The notes below the pieces were generated by a model. That model saw only the letters and a program-made list of their open reading frames with translations, searched no databases and was not told where the DNA came from. The position numbers and the translations under genes were made by a program. Shown here piece by piece: positions 1 through 6,006 of a DNA stretch of 15,368 nucleotides. The stretch lies in contig JASHQY010000011.1 in NCBI GenBank assembly GCA_030038885.1, positions 1 to 15,368 on the forward strand. Reading direction: 5' to 3'. This DNA is from Thermoplasmata archaeon (GTDB taxonomy: Archaea; Thermoplasmatota; Thermoplasmata; Lutacidiplasmatales; UBA184). Position 1 is the first letter of the stretch. Each line of letters starts with the position of its first letter.

Positions 1-665
1 GTCAGTTGCTTGCGGCCGTACCCGTTCCAGAACGCCTGGTAGAGGAACCGGACGAACGTCGCGCGCAGGTGGTGGTAGACGACCGCGCCCGGGACGTACT
101 CGATCGACGCGCCGGACCGCACGGCCCGCAGGTTGAGATCGATGTCCTCGGCCGTGATGAACCGGGCGTCGAAGCCGCCGAGCTGCGCGAACAGCGCGCG
201 GTGGTACGCGAGGTTGCAGGACGGGTACGTCACGTCGTAGCCGCTCTGGAAGAGCTCGACCCGCTCGAGATGGCCGTACGTCGGCTTGCCGACCAGCACC
301 GTGCGGCCCGCGACGACCGGTGACCGGGCCAGGCCGTCGCGCAGCCCGGCGAGCCACCCGGAGTCGGCGAAGCAGTCGCCGTCGATGAACGCGACGCACG
401 CGCCGCGCGCCTCCCGCACGCCGCGGTTCCGGCCGATCCCGCGGGAGCCGGCCTGCGAGAACACCCGGACGAGCCCGGGGTGGTCCCGGGCGTAGGCCTC
501 CGCGATCTCCCGCGTCGCGTCGCGGCTCTCGGAATCGACGAGGACGACCTCGAACGGGCCGGCCTGGACCAGCAGGCTGTCGAGCAGCTGGGGGAGGTGC
601 CGCTCTTCGTTGCGGACGGTGATGACGACCGAGATCAGGGTGCGGAGGCTGCCGTCACTTCCCAA
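1..665 (-). CDS. Family 2 glycosyltransferase (GT-A fold), 3' end cut by window edge
   Basis: The visible 221 residues are the catalytic domain of a GT2 nucleotide-sugar-dependent glycosyltransferase. The N-terminal strand LISVVITVRNEERHLPQLL and the following VVLVDSESRDAT form the nucleotide-binding half. FIDGDC supplies the DxD-type metal site, and the acceptor-side TAEDIDLNLR has the ED motif of the family. The last visible residues, FWNGYGRKQLT, are typical of the region just before membrane segments in archaeal GT2 proteins, but the C-terminus lies outside the window. Upstream in frame there is a stop, and the only usable start is TTG at 665-663, preceded by GTGAT with a 5-base gap. It overlaps the end of the PRC-barrel gene, so the two are probably co-transcribed. 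Likely role: surface glycan or glycoprotein synthesis on the cytosolic membrane face; donor and acceptor are unknown. Family assignment is confident, start moderately so. Confidence 0.88.
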   Translation of the reverse strand, partial: MGSDGSLRTLISVVITVRNEERHLPQLLDSLLVQAGPFEVVLVDSESRDATREIAEAYARDHPGLVRVFSQAGSRGIGRNRGVREARGACVAFIDGDCFADSGWLAGLRDGLARSPVVAGRTVLVGKPTYGHLERVELFQSGYDVTYPSCNLAYHRALFAQLGGFDARFITAEDIDLNLRAVRSGASIEYVPGAVVYHHLRATFVRFLYQAFWNGYGRKQL

Positions 666-897
666 TGTCCATCACGACGACATCCTTCACCGCGCGCATG
701 CTCTTGAAGGGAAGCACGAGCCGGCCCGACGCGTCGCTCTGGAAGAGGCGGGACTCCACATCCTCGCTCGGGGTGACCAGGACGTGGGCGATCCCTCCGG
801 TGAGGGTGTCGACCACGAAGTTGTCGATCGCTCCCAGGATCTGGCCGTCGTTGGTCATCACTGTCTTTCCCCGGAGTTCGGTGAGGAACTTGCGCAT
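655..897 (-). CDS. Small PRC-barrel domain protein
   Basis: An 80-residue protein that is essentially one PRC-barrel. The opening FLTELRGKTVMTNDGQILGAI is the typical first two strands, followed by FVVDTLTGGIAHVLVTP and the closing segment LVLPFKSMRAVKDVVVMDI. There is no signal peptide or membrane segment. PRC-barrels are small beta folds used for protein interaction. Stand-alone archaeal versions include the haloarchaeal CdpB cell-division proteins that bind SepF, while others are associated with RNA processing; the sequence does not say which applies here. It starts with ATG 15-20 bases downstream of the probable transcription start and overlaps the downstream glycosyltransferase start by 11 bases. 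It is divergent from the eL18 operon across a 166-base gap. Confidence 0.82.
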   Translation of the reverse strand: MRKFLTELRGKTVMTNDGQILGAIDNFVVDTLTGGIAHVLVTPSEDVESRLFQSDASGRLVLPFKSMRAVKDVVVMDIGK

Positions 898-933
898 GAG
901 GAGGGCCTCGGCCCCGCCGATGGCGGAGCGCCG

Positions 934-941
934 TATTTAAT
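934..941 (-). promoter_or_regulatory. TATA-like box for the PRC-barrel/glycosyltransferase unit
   Basis: On the minus strand the sequence reads ATTAAATA, an A/T island in very GC-rich DNA, about 40 bases before the PRC-barrel ATG. With the usual archaeal TATA-to-start distance, transcription would begin about 15 bases before the ATG. Confidence 0.5.
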
Positions 942-1027
942 CGTTCGTAGGTATCGGCACCCGCTCGAGGGAAAAACCGCGCGCCGGACCGTCCGCGACG
1001 CGCGCGCCGTCCCGTCGGTCCCCAATG

Positions 1028-1034
1028 CTTATAT
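1028..1034 (+). promoter_or_regulatory. TATA box of the eL18-uL13-uS9-Rpb10 operon
   Basis: CTTATAT lies 30-36 bases before the eL18 ATG. The expected start site falls only a few bases before the ATG, so the operon mRNA is leaderless or nearly so. The divergent gap 898-1063 also holds the opposite promoter and an A5 run at 972-976, and nothing else recognisable. Confidence 0.6.
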
Positions 1035-1063
1035 CGGCCACGCAGGTCGAGGGCTCCCCGCCC

Positions 1064-1429
1064 ATGCCTACCGCATTTCGCGAGAAGAATCCGGAGCTCC
1101 ACCGCGTGGTCGTCGAGCTGCGGCGCGCGGCGCGCGCCCGGGCGGCGCCGATCTGGAGCTCGGTCGCGGACCGGCTCGAGCGGGCGCGGCACCAGACGAC
1201 GCCGGTGAACGTCGGTCAGCTCGAGCGGATCGCCCGGGCGGACGAGACGATCGTCGTCCCCGGGAAGCTCCTCGCCGACGGACCGCTCTCGAAGCCGCTC
1301 ACGGTCGCCGCCCTCTCCTACTCGACCGGGGCGCGCGCGAAGGTCCACGCGGCCGGCGGGACCGCGCTCTCGATCCCGGAGCTCCTCAAGACCCGGCCCG
1401 ACGGGGCGGGAGTGCGCGTCCTTGCCTGA
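1064..1429 (+). CDS. rpl18e: Large subunit ribosomal protein eL18
   Basis: A 121-residue archaeal/eukaryotic-type ribosomal protein of the 50S subunit. Recognisable blocks are the N-terminal KNPELHRVVVELRRAARA, the conserved VNVGQLERIARADETIVVPGKLL, and the C-terminal ALSYSTGARAKVHAAGG followed by an IPELLK helix, the usual order for this family. The frame is open upstream to 1025, but ATG 1064 gives the family's normal N-terminus and sits about 30 bases after the TATA box. It is the first gene of a four-gene unit that is standard in archaea (eL18-uL13-uS9-RpoN). In many archaea rpoD precedes eL18; here a divergent PRC-barrel gene does. Confidence 0.95.
   Translation: MPTAFREKNPELHRVVVELRRAARARAAPIWSSVADRLERARHQTTPVNVGQLERIARADETIVVPGKLLADGPLSKPLTVAALSYSTGARAKVHAAGGTALSIPELLKTRPDGAGVRVLA
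1408..1412 (+). promoter_or_regulatory. Ribosome binding site deciding the uL13 TTG start
   Basis: GGGAG lies inside the eL18 3' end, 9 bases before TTG 1422. It favours this start over the in-frame GTG at 1452, which has no comparable site before it. Confidence 0.5.
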
Positions 1430-1859
1430 CGCGGCGCCGTCCCCGACGGTCGTGGACGCGACCGGGCTCGTCCTCGGCCGGGCGGCGAGCGTGATCGCGA
1501 AGCGCCTCCTTTCCGGCGAGTCGATCGTGGTCGTGAACGCGGAGAAGAGCGTGCTCACCGGCTCCCGGACCCAGATCGTCGCCCACTACACCGCCGCCCG
1601 CGCGCGGGGGTCGGTCCGCTCGGGCCCGCACTTCCCCCGCTACGCCGACCGGATCTTCCGCCGCACGGTGCGCGGCATGCTGCCCCACCTCAAGACCGGC
1701 GGGAAGACTGCGTTCCGCCGCCTCACGGTCCACCTGGGCGTGCCGCCGGAGTGGCAGGGCGCGTCCCTCCAGACGATCGAGGACGCGCGGGCCCGGCCGT
1801 CGCTCCGGCCCCCGATGACGCTCGCCGAGGTCACGGTCCTCCTGGGAGCCCGCGCATGA
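1422..1859 (+). CDS. rpl13: Large subunit ribosomal protein uL13
   Basis: A 145-residue 50S protein. The N-terminal VVDATGLVLGRAASVIAKRLL is the hallmark start of archaeal uL13, followed by IVVVNAEKSVLTGS, the basic segment GPHFPRYADRIFRRTVRGMLPHLK and GGKTAFRRLTVHLGVP. The chosen start is TTG at 1422, overlapping the last 8 bases of eL18 and preceded by GGGAG. An alternative GTG at 1452 would begin at VDATGL and also match many homologues, so the first ten residues are uncertain. The stop overlaps the uS9 start (ATGA), consistent with translational coupling. Confidence 0.95.
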   Translation: MPDAAPSPTVVDATGLVLGRAASVIAKRLLSGESIVVVNAEKSVLTGSRTQIVAHYTAARARGSVRSGPHFPRYADRIFRRTVRGMLPHLKTGGKTAFRRLTVHLGVPPEWQGASLQTIEDARARPSLRPPMTLAEVTVLLGARA

Positions 1860-2263
1860 AGGCCCCGGTGATCGTCCTCGCGACGGGGAAGCGCAAGGCG
1901 GCGGTCGCGCGCGCGACCGTGCGCAAGGGCGCCGGGCTCGTGCGGGTCAACGACCGGCCGCTCGAGCTCGTCGAGCCGGAGGTCGTCCGCCAGAAGATCC
2001 AGGAGCCGCTCCTGATGGTCGGGGAGCGCGGCCGCGCGCTCGACATCCAGGTCCACGTGCACGGCGGAGGGATCGTCGGGCAGGCGTCGGCGGCCCGGAC
2101 CGCGGTCGCGCGCGGGCTCCTCGAGTGGATCAAGGACCCGGAGCTTCGGGAGATGTTCAAGCGCTACGACCGCTCGCTGATCGTGAACGACGCGCGCCGC
2201 AAGCTGCCGAAGCGCCCCGGCGGCCGGGGCGCGCGCGCCCGCCGGCAGAAGTCGTACCGTTGA
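1856..2263 (+). CDS. rps9: Small subunit ribosomal protein uS9
   Basis: A 135-residue 30S protein. ATGKRKAAVARATVRKG at the N-terminus, the central HVHGGGIVGQASAARTAVARGLL and the basic C-terminal tail ending RRQKSYR are diagnostic. That tail reaches the ribosomal P site, contacting the tRNA anticodon region. The start ATG 1856 overlaps the uL13 stop by 4 bases and has GGGAG 7 bases upstream (1844-1848). Upstream in-frame starts from 1751 are inside uL13 and are rejected. Confidence 0.96.
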   Translation: MKAPVIVLATGKRKAAVARATVRKGAGLVRVNDRPLELVEPEVVRQKIQEPLLMVGERGRALDIQVHVHGGGIVGQASAARTAVARGLLEWIKDPELREMFKRYDRSLIVNDARRKLPKRPGGRGARARRQKSYR

Positions 2264-2282
2264 GGCCGGGAGGGTTCGAGCG

Positions 2283-2480
2283 ATGACGATGATGGTGCCG
2301 GTCCGCTGCTTCACCTGCGGCACCGTGCTCGGGCAGTACTGGGACGAGTACCGCGAGCGGACGGCCCGCGGCGAGCCCGCGGGCCAGGTCCTGGACGGGC
2401 TCGGGCTCCACCGCTACTGCTGCCGCCGGATGCTGCTGACCCACGTCGACCTCCTGGACGAGGTCGGACCGTACGGGTGA
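2283..2480 (+). CDS. rpoN: DNA-directed RNA polymerase subunit Rpb10 (RpoN)
   Basis: A 65-residue zinc-binding subunit of archaeal RNA polymerase that sits in the assembly platform with RpoD, RpoL and RpoP. The zinc ligands are plain: C9 and C12 in VRCFTCG and the pair C46-C47 in YCCRRM; the motif VPVRCFTCG is the family signature. A GGGAGGG at 2268-2274 lies 8 bases before ATG 2283, which supports this start over the ATGs at 2289 and 2292, although most archaeal Rpb10 proteins begin close to IVPVRCF. It is the last gene of the ribosomal unit; the rpoK/enolase/uS2 genes often found next are absent. Confidence 0.96.
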   Translation: MTMMVPVRCFTCGTVLGQYWDEYRERTARGEPAGQVLDGLGLHRYCCRRMLLTHVDLLDEVGPYG

Positions 2481-2481
2481 A

Positions 2482-2520
2482 CCCGTCCGGTCCCGCGCGG
2501 GCGGTCGTCCGCCCGACGGG
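2482..2520 (+). terminator. Nested hairpin between convergent rpoN and surface-protein genes
   Basis: CCCGTC (2482-2487) pairs with GACGGG (2515-2520), enclosing a second perfect stem CGGGCGG/CCGCCCG (2498-2504 with 2509-2515, sharing the boundary G) with a TCGT loop. It lies just after the rpoN stop. No T-run follows on either strand, so its role as a terminator or mRNA 3'-end structure is inferred from position only. Confidence 0.3.
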
Positions 2521-2546
2521 AGCGGACGAGGGGCTCGGAGCGCCGC

Positions 2547-5500
2547 CTACGAGTCTTCGTCGTCCTCGTCGTCGTCCGAGCTCTTGCGGCTCCGGTCGAT
2601 CCCCGAGCGGCTCGAGCTCCGCGGCATCGCCGCGCGCTGCGAGCGCCGGCGGTAGAACCACACGATCGCGACGATCACGACGACCACCGCGACCGCGATC
2701 GCGACGTACTCGAGGAGCTGCGTGACCGGGTTCGGGTTGATCGCGATCGAGAGGGTGATCGCGTTCGACCCGTAGTTGCCCGAGTACTCGTTGCTCGCGG
2801 TCGCGTTCGCGGTCAACTGGAAGTTGCCGGTCGTCCCCGGCGACCAGGTCATCACGGCGCGGTACGTCGTGTTGTACCCCATCGACGCCACGAGCCCGGT
2901 CGCGAGCGGGGTCGAGTTGACGACCCCGCTCACGTAGTTGTAGAACACGACCGAGCCGGGGGTCCCGGCGAGGTACGTCCGGCTCGTTCCGCTCGACGTC
3001 GTGAGGTAGAACGTGACCTGGACGTTCGTCGCGACCGCCTTCGAGCCGCCGCCGACCGTCACGTTGACCCAGAACGTGTACGAGCCGCCCTGGTTGACCT
3101 TCGTCGGCCCGGTGAGGTTGTTCGCGGAGAGGATCACCTGGGTCGTCGAGTTCACGGTGACCGCGAGCGACTGGGTCGTCCAGCCGCGGTTCCCGTTCAG
3201 GTCCGTGACCGTCAGGTTGATCGTGTACGGCTTCGCCTGGGGCGCGAGCCAGAGGGTCGGGTACGGGCGCACGGTCGTCTGGTTCGAGCCCAGGTGGACC
3301 GAGCTGTTCCCCGAGTTCGTGACGAGCCAGTAGTACGACGTGACCGAGCCGTTGTTGGGATCGGTCGCGTTCGCGCCGTTGAACTGGACCTTCGCCGTGA
3401 GGTTGGCGGCGGTCACGACCCCGCTGCCGGAGACCGGTTTGCCCGCGGAGTTGAGGATCTGGAAGCTCGCGACCGGCTTCTGCGTGTCGTTGACGAGGAC
3501 GATCAGGGTCGCCTTCGCCGACTGGCCGGTGCCGTCCCACGCGGTCAGCGTGAGGTTGTACTGCCAGCCCTTGAAGGAGACCGGCTGACCGCCGATCGTC
3601 GTCGAGCTCGTGTAGTAGACCCCGGCGCCGAGGAACTGGTACGTCCAGTTCTGCCAGAACTGCGCGCCGCTACCGACCGAGTAGTTCTGGGTCTTCGTGA
3701 AGCCCTTCGCGCTGAAGACGTACGACGCGACCGAGAGCACCCCCGGGATCGGAGCCGACGGCGAGATCACCGCCGTGCTCGCGCTCGCGTTGAAGTACAG
3801 CACGGTGCCCCAGTTGACGAAGACGTACGGGACCCCGCCGCTCGTTCGATTCTGGCTGGCCGTCGCGTTGTCGGAGATCACCGCGGTCACGGGACCCTCC
3901 CCGACCCAGACGTAGAACGTCGTGCTGTTCTCGAGGCCGCCCGAGCTCGTGACCGTGAGCGTCCCCGCGTACGGGGTCGCGCCCGACGCGACCGCGTAGG
4001 TGTGGTTCGTCGTCGGCTGGGCGGTCGTCGTCGAGTTGCCGTCGCCGAACACCCACGCGAAGTTCGTGCCGTTGGTGCCCGCGGGGTAGGTCGAGTTGAG
4101 CGCGCTGAACGTCACGTTCTGGCCGACCCCGACCACGACCGTGTAGTTCCCGTGCGTCTGGTTGAGGACGTTCGCGGTCGAGAACGCGAAGTTCGAGACC
4201 GACGCGTTGACGTTCGCGGTCAGGCTCGCGTACTTCACGATCGTGAACGAGAACGTCCCCGAGGGGCTCGCGGACGGCAGCGAGTTCAGCGTGAACCGCG
4301 TCCAGCTGTTGCCCGGACCGGTCGCGACCAGCCGGGTCTGCGCGGGGGCGGGGGTGTCCGCGGCGAGCGAGTAGCCCGTCGGCAGCACGATCGAGTAGTT
4401 GTACGTGTCCGAGCTCGTCGGGTGCGCGAACCCGAAGCTCAGGGTGTACGAGCTCGAGTTGAGCGCGAGCGTGCCGTTGAGCGTGAACTGCTGGTTCCAG
4501 CCCAGATTGATCGTGGCCGGGCTCGAGAGGCCGCAGCCGGGGCTCACCGACGTGCAGGTCGACGACGCGCTCGCGAGGGTCGTCCCGGCGGTCGGCGCGA
4601 GGAACGCGGTCCCGTTGATCGTCGTGCCGGCCTGGACCGCCGGGAAGAACGGTCCGGACTGGTTCTCCCAGGCGTAGAGCGACGCGAGGAGCGTCGACGG
4701 GAAGTTCGTCTGGTGGTTGAAGTCGAGGCCGAGCTGGGCCCACATCTGTCCGATCGACGCGTTCGGCAGGTTCGCGAACACCGTGTCGTTCCCGAGCGCC
4801 GCGAGGGTCGAGACCTGGAGCGAGCCCTTGCCGGTGAGCACGTTGATCCCGGTGAAGTTGAGCGTGGTCGTGTAGATCCCGCGCTCGGCGGGCGTCATCA
4901 CCGACGCGAAGACGTCCTGCGAGTACGGGGTCGCGCTCGAGACCGTGTGCTGGTAGGCGGTCGTCGCGAAGCCGACCGTCGAGAGCACGACCTCGAACGT
5001 CTGGCCGGTCCCGGCGGTGAAGTTGCCGGGGTACGTGCCGAACGAGTAGAACCCGCCGGGGGCGGTCGGGCTCGAGTAGAGGTAGCCGTTGTAGCCGTCC
5101 CACACCGTGACGTTCCCGCCGTTCGGGACCGGGGCGTTGTGGTTCGCGGCCTGGTAGACGGTCCCCGAGATGAGGTAGGAGTTCAGCGCGATGTTCTTCG
5201 TGATCGGGGTCGTACTGGTCACGTCGGCGCTCGTGAAGTTGTACGAGGGGCTCGGTCCGGGGAGCGTCGTCTTGAGGACCCAGCTCCCCTGGGGCACCGC
5301 GAGCGAGTAGGCGCCGCTCGCGGTGGTCGTGTTGTTCACGAGCACGAACCCGTTGTACTGGGGATCGAGGAGCTGGACCTGGGCCCCGCCGGCCGCCTTC
5401 CCGCCCGAGGTCACGGTCCCCTGGATCGTGCCGGTGTAGGACAGCACGTTGACGTTCGTCAGGACGACGGGGTACGTCGCGGTCGTCAGCGCGCTCGCGT

Positions 5501-5897
5501 TGAGGTAGGTGAACTGCGTGTTCTGCTGGGACGGGAACACCCCGAACGGTGCGCAGAGCCGGCAGGCCGGCACGCTGAGATTGCCCTGCGGCGGGATCCA
5601 GACGCCCCACCAGCCGGGGACGAGCGCTCCGCCCGTCGTGGACGAGTTGAAGAAGAACTGGCCGCCGTTCCCGACGACGGACGTCGTGAACACCGCGCCG
5701 GTGGCCCGAGAGACCAGATCGACCTGCGCGCCCGCGGGGACCACGCCCAGGGACCCGGGCTGGCGAGCGTACCCGGTCAGGGTATAGTTCGGGCTGGCAG
5801 CTTGGGCCGTGGCGATCGTCGCCAGCGTTCCCGCCAGCAAGAGCACCACCACGATCCACAGAACGGCGCGCGGCACGTGCACTCCCAACTGTTTCAC
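2547..5897 (-). CDS. Large anchored extracellular protein with PKD and beta-sandwich repeats
   Basis: A 1116-residue secreted, membrane-anchored protein. Residues 1-33 are a Sec signal peptide (hydrophobic core AVLWIVVVLLLAG, cleavage near AQA-AS). Residues 37-330 look like three carboxypeptidase-regulatory-type beta domains (TGTIQGTVTSGG, LISGTVYQA). About 585-665 is a PKD domain with WVFGDGN at 615-621. Two more PKD-like folds follow (about 690-803, 806-917), then a CARDB-like domain (918-1055). A transmembrane helix spans 1062-1082, followed by RRR and a cytosolic tail ending in a run of Asp/Glu. I count more than 40 N-x-S/T sequons, suggesting heavy N-glycosylation. Only four cysteines are present, in two pairs (112/115 and 448/455). 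The GTG start at 5897 has GGGAG only 2 bases upstream; TTG 5888, GTG 5882 or GTG 5876 are possible. Ligand and enzymatic activity are unknown; a surface-layer, adhesin or substrate-binding role is inferred. Confidence 0.9.
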   Translation of the reverse strand: MKQLGVHVPRAVLWIVVVLLLAGTLATIATAQAASPNYTLTGYARQPGSLGVVPAGAQVDLVSRATGAVFTTSVVGNGGQFFFNSSTTGGALVPGWWGVWIPPQGNLSVPACRLCAPFGVFPSQQNTQFTYLNASALTTATYPVVLTNVNVLSYTGTIQGTVTSGGKAAGGAQVQLLDPQYNGFVLVNNTTTASGAYSLAVPQGSWVLKTTLPGPSPSYNFTSADVTSTTPITKNIALNSYLISGTVYQAANHNAPVPNGGNVTVWDGYNGYLYSSPTAPGGFYSFGTYPGNFTAGTGQTFEVVLSTVGFATTAYQHTVSSATPYSQDVFASVMTPAERGIYTTTLNFTGINVLTGKGSLQVSTLAALGNDTVFANLPNASIGQMWAQLGLDFNHQTNFPSTLLASLYAWENQSGPFFPAVQAGTTINGTAFLAPTAGTTLASASSTCTSVSPGCGLSSPATINLGWNQQFTLNGTLALNSSSYTLSFGFAHPTSSDTYNYSIVLPTGYSLAADTPAPAQTRLVATGPGNSWTRFTLNSLPSASPSGTFSFTIVKYASLTANVNASVSNFAFSTANVLNQTHGNYTVVVGVGQNVTFSALNSTYPAGTNGTNFAWVFGDGNSTTTAQPTTNHTYAVASGATPYAGTLTVTSSGGLENSTTFYVWVGEGPVTAVISDNATASQNRTSGGVPYVFVNWGTVLYFNASASTAVISPSAPIPGVLSVASYVFSAKGFTKTQNYSVGSGAQFWQNWTYQFLGAGVYYTSSTTIGGQPVSFKGWQYNLTLTAWDGTGQSAKATLIVLVNDTQKPVASFQILNSAGKPVSGSGVVTAANLTAKVQFNGANATDPNNGSVTSYYWLVTNSGNSSVHLGSNQTTVRPYPTLWLAPQAKPYTINLTVTDLNGNRGWTTQSLAVTVNSTTQVILSANNLTGPTKVNQGGSYTFWVNVTVGGGSKAVATNVQVTFYLTTSSGTSRTYLAGTPGSVVFYNYVSGVVNSTPLATGLVASMGYNTTYRAVMTWSPGTTGNFQLTANATASNEYSGNYGSNAITLSIAINPNPVTQLLEYVAIAVAVVVVIVAIVWFYRRRSQRAAMPRSSSRSGIDRSRKSSDDDEDDEDS

Positions 5898-5954
5898 GTC
5901 TCCCGTTCGGTCGCGCCCCCTATCGGAGGCGGCGCGGCGAACCTTGCCTCCCTA

Positions 5955-5961
5955 CATATAG
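5955..5961 (-). promoter_or_regulatory. TATA-like box for the surface-protein gene
   Basis: The minus strand reads CTATATG about 60 bases before the GTG start. This predicts a leader of roughly 35 bases, longer than that of the other first genes here. Confidence 0.5.
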
Positions 5962-5988
5962 CTTGCCCGGGAGCGCCGCCGGTCGGCG

Positions 5989-5994
5989 AAAAAA
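5989..5994 (-). terminator. Oligo-T terminator after cdc48
   Basis: Six consecutive T on the minus strand begin 12 bases after the cdc48 stop. It is one of the few T-runs in this GC-rich window. Oligo-T without a required hairpin is the usual archaeal intrinsic terminator. Confidence 0.5.
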
Positions 5995-6006
5995 CCGCGC
6001 GTTCCG

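Noticed and set aside
972..984. AAAAACCGCGCG shared with 5990-6001 as a possible dispersed regulatory repeat
   Set aside because: There are only two copies, in different contexts (a divergent gap and a terminator region); the GC-rich part is common in this genome, so chance is likely.
635..1558. 307-codon minus-strand frame covering the PRC-barrel, intergenic gap, eL18 and uL13
   Set aside because: It crosses two promoters and four supported genes in other frames, with low-complexity Arg/Gly/Asp content.
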